A stretch of 64,000 nt of DNA from an uncultured Shewanella sp. Its GTDB lineage: Bacteria; Pseudomonadota; Gammaproteobacteria; Enterobacterales; Shewanellaceae. Of this stretch, positions 26,560 through 34,272 are shown one piece after another. The DNA lies in assembly GCA_947503555.1 (NCBI GenBank), contig CANNEE010000010.1:62001-126000 (forward strand), given 5' to 3'. Under the pieces are notes generated by a model. It did not search any database. It had not been told where the DNA came from and worked only from the letters and a program-made list of their open reading frames with translations. The position numbers were made by a program, and so were the translations under genes. How positions within the stretch are numbered: the first letter of the stretch is position 1; each line of letters begins with the position of its first letter.

Positions 26560-28449
26560 ATGAGCGCCAGAAATAAGCTTTTATTTTCTATTGGTGCACT
26601 GATTGCGTTAATCATCCTAGTATTGTCTTTACTGGGATATAGACAGATTAGTGAGTCTTCAACCAGCGATTATCGAAGTAATTTATCAAATAAATCTTTC
26701 TTAATTGCTAATGCGATTGAAGGTAAAGTAAATAGCTATTTCGTTGCTTTAGAAAGTGCCGCCGCCGCGATTGAAATGAAAGATGGTGAGGTGGTGATTA
26801 ATGAGCAGATCCTCGATATTCTGGTCTTGAATAAAGAGCGCATGAAAGTACTCAACTTGTTTATTGGCTTGCCCGACGGTGTGACCTATGACGCAAGTAA
26901 TAAAGGTCTAATTCCAAACTTCAATGCTAAAGAGAAAAAGCGTGAATGGTTTATAAAAGGGATGACGGGCGCAGAGCGGACAGTCACCAATCCGTTTATG
27001 GCCACCACTGGTGATTTAACCATGGCCATGGTGATCCCTGTTAAGCGCAACGGCAAAATCGTAGCAATAGCCGGTATGAGTCTGAAGATGAGTGATATTA
27101 CCGACTATGTAAACAAGCTTTCGACCCAGCGTAATATTTTTGTGACCCGTGAAGATGGCTTTACCATGGCGGCCAGTTATCCAGATTTTGTCGGTAAAAA
27201 TATTTATGACAATCGACCAAGCTATAAAAAGTATGCCGATGAGATCCGCAGTGAACACTCATACTTTGTGCCAGACAGAGGTGATTTCTATGTGGTGCAA
27301 TCTAAAATTGAGTCCCTGAACTGGAACGTTTGGGCTTGGGCAATGTGGAAGGATATCAACGAGACCTCTAATTCAGCGGTGATGACCAATGTTGTTGCGG
27401 GTATCGTTTTTATCCTGCTCGGCATTACCGGTGTTTACTTCCTTATCACTAAACTTTTGTATGCGCCTATTGGCGGTGAGCCAAAAGATATTGAAGTGCT
27501 AGTGGATAAGATCGCTAGTGGTGATTTGACTAATATTCCTCAGCCAGATACCACAAGTGGTGGTGTGTACAAGTCGACGTTAATGATGGCCCATAAGCTT
27601 AAAAGCATTATTGGTGACATAGATAACTCATCGAGCCACTTAAGCGGTGTATCAGATCAGTTAGGTAACTCTTCCGATAAGGTTGACTCATCCTCTAAAT
27701 CGCAAATGGTACAACTAGAACATGTCGCGACTGCGATGAATGAGATGGCCGCGACCATTACCGAAGTAGCGCAAAATGCCGTTGAGGCGTCAAGTTCGTC
27801 CGACGATGCTAGTGAGAGCTCGACTCAAGGTCTAGAAGTCGTCAGCCAAATGAACCGAGATATCTCAGGTTTAGCTGAAGATATTGGCCAAGTGCAAGAA
27901 GTGATTAAAGGTGTTCATAGTGAAACCGAAAATGTTGGCGGTATTTTGGATGTGATCCGTGGCATTGCCGATCAAACTAACTTGCTCGCATTGAATGCGG
28001 CGATCGAGGCGGCTCGCGCAGGTGAGCATGGTCGAGGCTTTGCTGTCGTAGCCGATGAGGTGCGCAGCCTTGCGACTAAGACCCAAGAGAGTACCAATGA
28101 AATTCAAAGCATGATTGAGTCACTTCAGCAGCAAGCTGCCCGCTCGGTCGACTTAATGACAGAGAATGCTGCGAGTGCAGGCCACACGTTGCAAAAGTCC
28201 ACTGAAGCCAGTGAGATGCTCGCCCTGATTGAGACTAAGATTGGGACTATTCGAGATATGAACAATCAGATAGCGACCGCAGCAGAAGAGCAGTCCAGTG
28301 TAGCAGCTGAGATTAATGAAAGTGTGGTTAGCGTTAACGATCTCGCTGCTAATACCGCTGAAGATGTACAAGAAAACGTGCGTACTGCGTCAGAGCTAAA
28401 TGCCATGGCACAGAAACTGCGCGAAGCCATTAGCATGTTTAAAGTCTAA
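26560..28449 (+). CDS. Methyl-accepting chemotaxis protein with double Cache domain
   Basis: Chemoreceptor of 629 residues. Helix 1 (about residues 8-27, [20 protein letters not shown]), then a dCache_1-type periplasmic sensor with the typical [10 protein letters not shown] and [11 protein letters not shown] elements, helix 2 ([19 protein letters not shown]), HAMP starting [13 protein letters not shown] and a signalling domain with tip [20 protein letters not shown]. Shine-Dalgarno AGGAG is 8 nt before the ATG. dCache sensors of this type often bind amino acids or other small metabolites; the ligand is not evident here. No C-terminal pentapeptide. Confidence 0.93.
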   Translation: MSARNKLLFSIGALIALIILVLSLLGYRQISESSTSDYRSNLSNKSFLIANAIEGKVNSYFVALESAAAAIEMKDGEVVINEQILDILVLNKERMKVLNLFIGLPDGVTYDASNKGLIPNFNAKEKKREWFIKGMTGAERTVTNPFMATTGDLTMAMVIPVKRNGKIVAIAGMSLKMSDITDYVNKLSTQRNIFVTREDGFTMAASYPDFVGKNIYDNRPSYKKYADEIRSEHSYFVPDRGDFYVVQSKIESLNWNVWAWAMWKDINETSNSAVMTNVVAGIVFILLGITGVYFLITKLLYAPIGGEPKDIEVLVDKIASGDLTNIPQPDTTSGGVYKSTLMMAHKLKSIIGDIDNSSSHLSGVSDQLGNSSDKVDSSSKSQMVQLEHVATAMNEMAATITEVAQNAVEASSSSDDASESSTQGLEVVSQMNRDISGLAEDIGQVQEVIKGVHSETENVGGILDVIRGIADQTNLLALNAAIEAARAGEHGRGFAVVADEVRSLATKTQESTNEIQSMIESLQQQAARSVDLMTENAASAGHTLQKSTEASEMLALIETKIGTIRDMNNQIATAAEEQSSVAAEINESVVSVNDLAANTAEDVQENVRTASELNAMAQKLREAISMFKV

Positions 28450-28495
28450 GTATGTGATTACTGGCTAGAGTGAAGACTCGCCATTAGTTAATTTG

Positions 28496-28526
28496 GAAAG
28501 CAGGCCTTTTAACAAAGGCCTGCTTT
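28496..28526 (+). terminator. Intrinsic terminator after chemoreceptor gene
   Basis: Long perfect stem AAAGCAGGCCTTT / AAAGGCCTGCTTT with a 5-nt loop, then T-run, about 50 nt after the chemoreceptor stop. Confidence 0.92.
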
Positions 28527-28569
28527 TTTATACAGGTATAATGAAAGGCGTGATAAATGCGCTAATCCC

Positions 28570-28690
28570 TTCTCGTTATGTAAAAACTGAAATTCTCGTT
28601 TAATACAGGCACAAATGTTTAAATCTCTGAATAATATAATTTTATTCAGTTAGGTGTTTTACATAACGAGCCTTTTCAGTTCTCGTTTAA
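28570..28690. repeat. Nested inverted and direct repeats (MITE-like)
   Basis: A perfect 14-bp inverted repeat CTCGTTATGTAAAA (28572-28585) / TTTTACATAACGAG (28657-28670) encloses a smaller one, CTGAATA / TATTCAG (28627-28650). An 11-bp direct repeat TTCTCGTTTAA occurs at 28593 and 28680. The hexamer TTCTCG appears five times between 28570 and 28829. No gene is visible from 28527 to 28867. The arrangement looks like a small mobile or structured element. Confidence 0.55.
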
Positions 28691-28830
28691 ATCAATTCTC
28701 GGTTTCTACACGCAACTAAGCGCTTGCTTTACGTCATAGGCAGAGTTAACCTACTGGAATTATTAAATAATTATCAATGTTAGCGAAAGATTTTTACGGT
28801 ATGGCGTCGCGTGTTTATCGGAATTCTCGC

Positions 28831-28846
28831 TAAGACGCTGTTAGGC
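28831..28846 (+). other. attC-like right half site (L'-R')
   Basis: TAAGACGCTGTTAGGC ends in GTTAGGC, matching the integron core GTTRRRY, with a possible second box 5-6 nt inside. It immediately precedes the AT-rich gene at 28868, where a cassette junction would be. Confidence 0.35.
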
Positions 28847-28867
28847 ATTACTATAGGTTAGCGTTAA

Positions 28868-29398
28868 ATGTCATTATCTGAAATTAAAGATATAGCAAGT
28901 ATTTTAGGAAGCGCAGGTCAATTTTTATTTGGCTCTATTGCAGTAACAATTTCTATCTTAGCTCTTCGTTCAAAAAGGAAGGATATTTTTAAAACGGAAC
29001 TATCTAAAGCCCAGTTTTCAGAAATGGGTAAAATTAGAGAGCAATTAAGTGAAATATTTTTTGATGTATATTATGTGAAAGAGTTTAAAAGTGACTTAGA
29101 TGCATTGAGTTATAGCTTAGATGATATGAAAGAGAAAATGCCAGAGCAGTGGCAGCAATATCAGAATTATAAAACCAAGTCACTTGATGTTTTTTATAAG
29201 TTAGGAACTCCGGATTATTACTTATTTCCAGAATGGATTGATTCAAAAACACTAAGTGAGCATTACAAAACAATGCTGAAGTTTGCACCTTTCAGTATCA
29301 TTGCTACCCATAATCAAAAAAACAATGTTCTTGCATATCAAAATTCTTTACTTAATCTTATAAATCATATTGATATGCAGCTAAGGAAAAATGCCTAA
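28868..29398 (+). CDS. Hypothetical protein with one N-terminal membrane helix
   Basis: Not recognised as a named family. The 176-residue product has one hydrophobic stretch near the N-terminus (about residues 11-28, ILGSAGQFLFGSIAVTIS) followed by a basic LRSKRKDIFKTEL and a charged, probably helical cytoplasmic part (MGKIREQLSEIFFDVYYVKEF, then KEKMPEQWQQYQNYK). The gene is visibly richer in A/T than its neighbours and lies in a compact interval bounded by GTTAGGC and GCCTAAC, the core sequences of integron cassette junctions. Its own terminator follows. Single small membrane-associated genes of this layout are common in cassettes; a defence or toxin-related role is possible but not shown. 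Confidence 0.7.
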   Translation: MSLSEIKDIASILGSAGQFLFGSIAVTISILALRSKRKDIFKTELSKAQFSEMGKIREQLSEIFFDVYYVKEFKSDLDALSYSLDDMKEKMPEQWQQYQNYKTKSLDVFYKLGTPDYYLFPEWIDSKTLSEHYKTMLKFAPFSIIATHNQKNNVLAYQNSLLNLINHIDMQLRKNA

Positions 29399-29411
29399 CA
29401 AGTGCATTAAC
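29393..29411 (+). other. attC-like left half site (R''-L'')
   Basis: GCCTAAC at 29393-29399 overlaps the stop codon of the preceding gene and matches the RYYYAAC core. The sequence that follows, AAGTGCATTAAC, is roughly complementary to the half site upstream of the gene. No closing GTTRRRY was found in the next 150 nt, so the attC would be incomplete. Confidence 0.35.
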
Positions 29412-29453
29412 AAGGTCTTGTCTTCACGCTTAAGTGAACACAAGACCTTTTTT
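29411..29453 (+). terminator. Intrinsic terminator after hypothetical gene
   Basis: AAGGTCTTGT (29412-29421) pairs with ACAAGACCTT, with an inner TCAC / GTGA pair in the loop, and is followed by TTTTTT. Confidence 0.85.
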
Positions 29454-29463
29454 ATCAATGTAT

Positions 29464-29691
29464 CTAAGTCATGGCTGCCGATACTACAAAGCCGATAAAG
29501 AGTAATATCATGGATTGAAAGATGGCGACGGCGATATTGCCTTTTTTTATCTCTTCCATAAAGTCGATATTTTTAAAGACATATTTATCGATAATCACTA
29601 GGGCAAGCACGCTAATAAACAAACTGATTACAGCGTAACCTAGGTTGATCAGCATAAAGATGATGTTTTGTTCTATTGAGGTAATTTCCAT
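29464..29691 (-). CDS. DUF350 family membrane protein
   Basis: Small (75 residues) protein with two membrane helices (MLINLGYAVISLFISVLALVI and IFQSMILLFIGFVVSAAM). The stretch IDKYVFKNIDFMEEIKKGN and AVAIFQS between the helices is the DUF350 signature. Its ATG overlaps the stop codon of the upstream gene by one base (TAATG), so the two were translated together. Function of DUF350 is unknown; full members carry two such repeats and this is a single-repeat form. Confidence 0.82.
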   Translation of the reverse strand: MEITSIEQNIIFMLINLGYAVISLFISVLALVIIDKYVFKNIDFMEEIKKGNIAVAIFQSMILLFIGFVVSAAMT

Positions 29692-30035
29692 TATTTATCC
29701 TTAACGACGTCGACTTTAAATGGGGTTGGCGGCAGTTCGCCCCAGCCAATGGCCCATGCGGTAATAGGGGTGATATCGGCATATTTGAGATCTGAGCTGT
29801 AATAGTTCATCAGATCGGTTACGGCAAAATCTTTAGCTTGATTGATATTGTAGAGATCGGCAGCACCAAATAGGTGCAGCATTTCATGGGACTGGGTTTG
29901 AGTCATGGCCCATGATTGATGATTGGCGTTCATCTTTTCAGTTAACATCACATATTCATACTTACAGCCCTGATATTGAGCCGAGGCAGGGCAGGTACGG
30001 GCAAAAAATAAATGGACAGGCATGATAAATGGCAC
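29691..30035 (-). pseudogene. C-terminal remnant of a metzincin-like metalloprotease gene
   Basis: About 114 codons read in frame with the motif SHEMLHLFGAADLY, i.e. HExxHxxGxxD, the zinc-binding site of metzincin-like peptidases with Asp as third ligand. Upstream of the FFARTCPAS segment the frame meets a stop within about 20 nt, with no signal peptide or pro-region; the only start is a GTG at 30035. The break lies about 50 nt from the start of the transposase gene, so the 5' part was probably lost when that element inserted. The downstream DUF350 gene is translationally coupled to it. Family membership is inferred from the motif alone. Confidence 0.65.
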
Positions 30036-30088
30036 ATTGATTAAGCTTTAGCTAAACTAAAATCATTAGTGTTTGGTTGGAGCTGATT

Positions 30089-31060
30089 ATGCCTCGTCCT
30101 CGTCGAACTCAAGTCAGTCTTGAAGATACCCCTTATTACCACTGTTGTAGTCGTGTGGTGCGTCGTGCTTATCTGTGTGGTGATGATGCCTATACAGGTA
30201 AGAACTACGACCACCGACGCGGTTGGGTTGAAGAGCAACTTCTTAAACTCACACAAGTATTTGCTATCGATGTAGTGGCCTATGCCGTGATGAGCAATCA
30301 TCTGCATGTCGTGCTGTATATTGATATAGATACCGTTAACGCATGGTCAGATAAAGAGGTGGTTGAGCAGTGGCATAAGTTATTCAAAGGTACTCCATTA
30401 ACACGAGCCTTTGCCAAAGGTGAGTTACCGAATGAGTTCCAGCTATTACAACTTAAAAAGCAGATAGCGCTTTATCGTTCAAGGCTTTGTGATGTCAGCT
30501 GGTTTATGCGCTGTTTAAACGAACCTATTGCCAGAAAGGCTAACGCAGAAGACAAGTGTACTGGGCATTTTTGGGAAGGGAGGTTCAAGAGTCAAGCCTT
30601 ACTCGATGAAGCCGCTTTGTTAGCCTGTATGGCTTATGTTGAGCTAAATCCTATTAGAGCCAACATGGCAAATACACCTGAAACCTCAGACTTCACTAGC
30701 ATTCAGCTTAGAATCCAAGCCGCATTAAAAGGCGAGCAACCGCAAAAGCTATTACCCTTTATTGGTAATGAGAAAGCCTATCAACCCAAAGGCATTAACT
30801 TTGAGTTAAAACAGTACCTTGAATTGGTTGATGAAACAGGCAGAGCCATAAGAGATGATAAACGAGGTGCGATTTCTGCTAGTGCCGCTAATATCCTTAA
30901 TCGGCTGAACATCTCAGCTGACAATTGGCTTAAACTTACCACACACTTCGGCAAGTTGTTCCATGGCCCAGTAGGTTCCATTGATGAGTTAACGGATTAC
31001 TGTGAGCATCTTCAAAAACGACGACGGCACTTTGCTTTTAGCTGCCAATATTTGCAGTAA
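30089..31060 (+). CDS. Y1/HUH (REP-associated type) transposase, full-length copy
   Basis: Protein of 323 residues in the large group of marine gammaproteobacterial 'transposases' related to IS200/IS605 and RAYT enzymes. It starts MPRPRR, has the HUH motif HLHVVLY near residue 75 and the group's marker segments SWFMRCLNEPIARKAN, GHFWEGRFKSQALLDEAALL and YVELNPIRA. At the place where RAYT enzymes usually have the catalytic Tyr the sequence reads NEPIAR, so the nucleophile is not obvious. GGAG lies 7 nt before the ATG at 30089. Copies of its 3' half lie downstream. It probably disrupted the metzincin-like gene to its left. Confidence 0.88.
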   Translation: MPRPRRTQVSLEDTPYYHCCSRVVRRAYLCGDDAYTGKNYDHRRGWVEEQLLKLTQVFAIDVVAYAVMSNHLHVVLYIDIDTVNAWSDKEVVEQWHKLFKGTPLTRAFAKGELPNEFQLLQLKKQIALYRSRLCDVSWFMRCLNEPIARKANAEDKCTGHFWEGRFKSQALLDEAALLACMAYVELNPIRANMANTPETSDFTSIQLRIQAALKGEQPQKLLPFIGNEKAYQPKGINFELKQYLELVDETGRAIRDDKRGAISASAANILNRLNISADNWLKLTTHFGKLFHGPVGSIDELTDYCEHLQKRRRHFAFSCQYLQ

Positions 31061-31285
31061 TTCCAATAGAAAAATAACAGTGTTCCTTTCTTAATCCTCA
31101 TGCGACATTGAGCGGGTTGAGAGTGCACAAAATTTAACAAAAACTTCATTTTCTCAGCAAAATAGCATTATCGCCCTATCTCTCCCACTTCGTTTGTCCA
31201 TGTACGTTAGCAAGCCTCTATGCCTACAATTGCATACTTCTGCATGACCATGTATCTTGTTGTTTTATAATGGCTGGCTAACTGC
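30089..31285 (+). mobile_element. HUH transposable element, full copy with right end
   Basis: The transposase gene plus about 225 bp of downstream DNA ending in ATGTATCTTGTTGTTTTATAATGGCTGGCT. The same ending follows the stop codon of the other two copies at nearly the same distance (31914, 32950), which marks the right boundary. The left boundary is not defined, since the other copies are 5' truncated; it lies somewhere between about 30030 and 30088. Confidence 0.6.
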
Positions 31286-31290
31286 TTTCC

Positions 31291-31689
31291 CAAATAGCAA
31301 ACACACCTGAAACCTCAGACTTCACCAGTATTCAGCTGAGAATCAAAGCCGCATTAAAAGGCGAGCAACCACAAAAGCTATTACCCTTTATTGGTAATGA
31401 AAAAGCCAATCAACCTAAAGGCATTAACTTTGAGTTAAAACAGTACCTTGAGCTTGTTGATGAAACAGGCAGAATCATTAGGGATGATAAGCGAGGCGCG
31501 ATTTCTGCCAATGCAGCTAATATCCTTAATCGGCTTAATATATCATCTGACAATTGGCTTAAACTCACCACACACTTCGGCAAGCTGTTCCACGGCCCTG
31601 TGGGCTCTATTGACGAATTAACCGAATACTGCGAGCATTTACAAAAGCGACGACGGCACTTTGCTTTTAGCTGTCAATACTTACAGTAA
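31291..31689 (+). pseudogene. HUH transposase, C-terminal fragment (copy 2)
   Basis: An open frame without a start codon encodes the last 130 or so residues of the transposase (from IANTPETSDF to FSCQYLQ). It begins directly after the right end of the first copy. The protein sequence is still intact, with about 90 percent identity by eye, so the truncation is fairly recent or the fragment came from a related copy. Confidence 0.85.
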
Positions 31690-31914
31690 TTCCACCCGAA
31701 AAATTAACAGTGTTCCTTTCTTAACTCTTATGCGAGCTTGAGAAGCCTCATAGCGTCTAAATTTTAACAAAACCTTTAGGTTCATAGCAAAATCACTTGA
31801 TTTTGTACCTACGCTCCATGGGCTTAACCCATGTTAGTTAGATAGACCCAACACCTGCCAATGCATACAACCACATGAACATGTATCTTTTTGTTTTATA
31901 ATGGCTGGCTCGAT
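31690..31914 (+). repeat. 3' tail of HUH element copy 2 with subterminal hairpins
   Basis: Non-coding tail shared with copy 3. It contains two perfect hairpins, CAAAATCA-CT-TGATTTTG (31788-31805) and CATGGG-CTTAA-CCCATG (31817-31833), then the common terminal sequence. Such subterminal hairpins are what Y1 transposases of the IS200/IS605 group bind. Confidence 0.65.
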
Positions 31915-32051
31915 TTTTTTATGCTAAGTTCAGAGGTAATAATCACGTACAGTTAGCTAAAGAGTTTAATGTCTCTGTTACTCATATCTACCGAGTGATA
32001 AAAACGATTCAAGAGGTAGAGATGGCGAAGCGGCAACCTGATTTGTTTTAA
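31911..32051 (+). pseudogene. Remnant of a Mor-family transcription activator (Mu-like phage)
   Basis: Reading from 31911 gives FYAKFRGNNHVQLAKEF, then NVSVTHIYRVIK and a stop at 32049-32051. This is the C-terminal helix-turn-helix of Mor (the Mu middle-gene activator) family proteins. No N-terminal part or start codon is visible because the tail of the HUH element abuts it. It is the only trace of a prophage in the window. From 32052 to 32185 I see nothing coding. Confidence 0.7.
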
Positions 32052-32185
32052 TGAATTTTCGACGCTGAGTTTATTTTCACTATTTGAAAGTCTTTTTAAA
32101 ATACGATTCCAGTTATTCTTATTTGATCCCGTTAGATCTCGGTATTTTCTCTCACATTAACCTATAGTTTTCTCTCTCTGTATCA

Positions 32186-32731
32186 TTAAACGAACCTATT
32201 GCCAGAAAGGCTAATACAGAAGATAAGTGTACTGGGCACTTCTGGGAAGGGAGGTTCAAAAGCCAAGCCCTACTCGATGAAGCCGCTTTGCTAGCCTGTA
32301 TGGCTTATGTAGAGCTAAACCCTATCAGAGCCAAAATAGCAAATACACCTGAAACCTCAGAGTTCACCAGTATTCAGCTTAGAATCAAAGCGGCATTAAA
32401 AGGGAAGCAACCGCAACAGCTTTTGCCCTTTATTGGTAACGAGAAAGCCAATCAACCTAAAGGCATTAACTTTGAGTTAAAACAGTACCTTGAGCTTGTT
32501 GATGAAACAGGCAGAATCATTAGAAATGATAAGCGAGGCGCGATTTCTGTTAATGCAGCTAATATCCTCAATCGGCTTAATATTTCAACTGACAATTGGC
32601 TTAAGCTCACCACATACTTCGGCAAGCTATTTCATGGCCCCGTAGGTTCTATTGATGAATTAACCGAATACTGTGAGCATCTACAAAAGCGACGACGGCA
32701 CTTTGCTTTTAGCTGCCAATACTTGCAGTAG
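32186..32731 (+). pseudogene. HUH transposase, C-terminal fragment (copy 3)
   Basis: About 180 codons open from LNEPIARKAN through the GHFWEGRF and YVELNPIRA motifs to the normal C-terminus FSCQYLQ. The HUH domain is absent. A shorter product could start at an internal ATG-like codon but would lack catalysis. It is closer to copy 2 than to the full copy (for example RIIRxDKRGAIS). Confidence 0.87.
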
Positions 32732-32965
32732 TTCCACCTGAAAGATTAACAGTGTTTCCTTCTTAACTCTTATTCGAGCTTGAGAAGCCTCATAGCACCT
32801 AAATTCTTACAAAACCTTTAGGTTCATAGCAAAATCACTTGATTTTGTACCTACGCTCCATGGCTTAATCCATGTTAGTTAGATAGCCCCAACACCTGCC
32901 ATTGCATACAACCACATGAACATGTATCTTGTTGTTTTATAATGGCTGGCTTAATTTTTTGTTTT
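32732..32965 (+). repeat. 3' tail of HUH element copy 3 with subterminal hairpins
   Basis: Same tail as copy 2: hairpin CAAAATCA-CT-TGATTTTG at 32830-32847, then CATGG-CTTAAT-CCATG at 32859-32874. The second stem is one pair shorter on both sides than in copy 2, so pairing is kept although the sequence changed. It ends in the common ATAATGGCTGGCT. Confidence 0.65.
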
Positions 32966-33013
32966 GAACATGTATCTTGTTGTTTTATAATGGCTGGCTT
33001 AATTTTTTGTTTG
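32918..33013 (+). repeat. 48-bp tandem duplication of the element's right end
   Basis: The unit starting GAACATGTATCTTGTTG and ending TTTTTTGTTT is present twice in direct succession (32918-32965 and 32966-33013) with at most one difference. Confidence 0.9.
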
Positions 33014-33065
33014 TCATGGGTGGCATATTATTGTTTTAGCATATTATTGTTTATTTCAACCAATG

Positions 33066-33365
33066 TTAATCTTTATAGTGATTTTTTACTAGAATTATGG
33101 AATATATGACGCTAGGTATCCAACCAGAGATCGTCAAAAGGGTTGTTATAAGAACTTCTTTCTTTTCTAGTTCTAAATAATACGGAACTAAAGGTGGGAA
33201 TTTGAAACTATAAATGTAAAAATAAGATTTGCTAATTAAATTGCTATTTTTCATAAAAGTATAGTGCTGATAAGCCAATAATGTGCAGAAAAAAGTGAAG
33301 CCATAGTTTTTTTGTATCAACAATATTATTAAAGGTATACTGGGTATTAAAAAAACTTTGAACAT
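33066..33365 (-). CDS. Small membrane protein with Pmp3-like C-terminus
   Basis: Product of 99 residues with about three hydrophobic segments: IPSIPLIILLI and FTFFCTLLAYQHY near the N-terminus and VLITTLLTISGWIPSVIYSIIL at the C-terminus. The part PPLVPYYLELEKKEVLITTLL followed by GWIPSVIYS has the pattern of Pmp3/YqaE proteins (PP....LL.TLLGWIPGVIHA), but it is preceded by an extra 60 residues. AGGAG stands 7 nt before the ATG, a good ribosome site. The gene is AT-rich compared with its neighbours. Role unknown. Confidence 0.65.
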   Translation of the reverse strand: MFKVFLIPSIPLIILLIQKNYGFTFFCTLLAYQHYTFMKNSNLISKSYFYIYSFKFPPLVPYYLELEKKEVLITTLLTISGWIPSVIYSIILVKNHYKD

Positions 33366-33558
33366 TTTTTCTCCTGCAATTACCCAATATGAGTAAAAAA
33401 AACAGAATCCGTGTCATTCATTTCCTGCAGCGTTTTTATGGGCGAAGGCCAGATTCATATCATCACTGCGCAAGTCTAAACAAATTAGGCCCAATAAAAC
33501 AGATATTAGGCCGCAAACTCTTAGCATTTACAATAATCTATCAAGGTGTTAAGTCGTT

Positions 33559-34272
33559 TTACTTTAACGGTGCATCTATCACTATTACTTCGGCATCCTT
33601 GTTAGCTTCTATCGTGAGGGAGTTTATCTCGGTGACTTGAGCGCCATCTCCCGCTTGCATTGTGATTCGATGCTTGCCATCAAAGAGATGAACTTCGCCT
33701 TTTGATGCGAGCACATAGGCCTGATGTTCAACACTGACATTGATTTTGGTATTGGTTTTGATATTGCCGCCATAGATACGGGCTTGTTGATGGATGAATA
33801 ATGCCTTGTCTTTATCTTGCTCATAGCCTGATACTAATAATGGCAACTCGGCTAGGTTGTTTTCATTAGGAAATTGTCGGCTATCCCAGCGGGGCTCAAC
33901 ATCAGTTTGATTAGGCTCAATCCAGATTTGATATAGGGTCAGCGGCTCGTCAGACTGATTATATTCTGAATGGACTATGCCAGAGCCTGCACTCATCACT
34001 TGAACTTCACCTGCAGGAATAACGCCCTTATTACCGACACTGTCTTGATGTGTGATCGCACCAGAGCGAATGAAGCTAATAATTTCCATGTTGCGATGGG
34101 GGTGAGGTTCAAACCCCGTGCCAGGTGCAACCCAGTCATCGTTAATGACTCTTAGTGTGCCAAAGCCCATACGCCTAGGGTTATAGTACTGGCCAAAACT
34201 GAAGTGGTGATTGGCTTTAAGCCAAGTATGATCGGCTTTACCTAGTTGCTGATAGGGAAAGTGCTGGATCAT
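33559..34272 (-). CDS. Pirin family protein (YhaK/YhhW type)
   Basis: Bicupin of 237 residues. The N-terminal cupin has the metal ligands of the pirin motif: GFEPHPHRNMEIISF (two His and a Glu-like region) and HSEYNQS with IWIEP. Members of this group include quercetin 2,3-dioxygenases and redox sensors such as E. coli YhaK. It begins 4 nt inside the end of the glutathionyl-hydroquinone reductase gene (overlap 34269-34272), so both are co-translated. The E. coli neighbourhood yqjF-yqjG-yhaJ-yhaK holds the same set, supporting a role in quinone/aromatic stress. Confidence 0.9.
   Translation of the reverse strand: MIQHFPYQQLGKADHTWLKANHHFSFGQYYNPRRMGFGTLRVINDDWVAPGTGFEPHPHRNMEIISFIRSGAITHQDSVGNKGVIPAGEVQVMSAGSGIVHSEYNQSDEPLTLYQIWIEPNQTDVEPRWDSRQFPNENNLAELPLLVSGYEQDKDKALFIHQQARIYGGNIKTNTKINVSVEHQAYVLASKGEVHLFDGKHRITMQAGDGAQVTEINSLTIEANKDAEVIVIDAPLK

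Noticed and set aside
28570-28690. Possible CRISPR-like array from the repeated TTCTCG motif.
   Set aside because: The repeats are only 6-11 nt, are irregularly spaced and partly inverted; no cas gene is present.
29085-29288. Minus-strand frame inside the hypothetical gene at 28868.
   Set aside because: It is a shadow of the plus-strand gene, which has its own start, junctions and terminator; the antisense product shows no motif.
31291-32731. Transposase fragments as functional small proteins.
   Set aside because: Both lack the HUH domain and a proper start codon with ribosome site; the frames are open only because the truncation is recent.
33389-33640. An 83-codon plus-strand frame beginning MSKKNRIRVIHFL.
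   Set aside because: It runs antisense into the 3' end of the pirin gene, has no ribosome site and no recognisable domain, so it is likely a chance frame.
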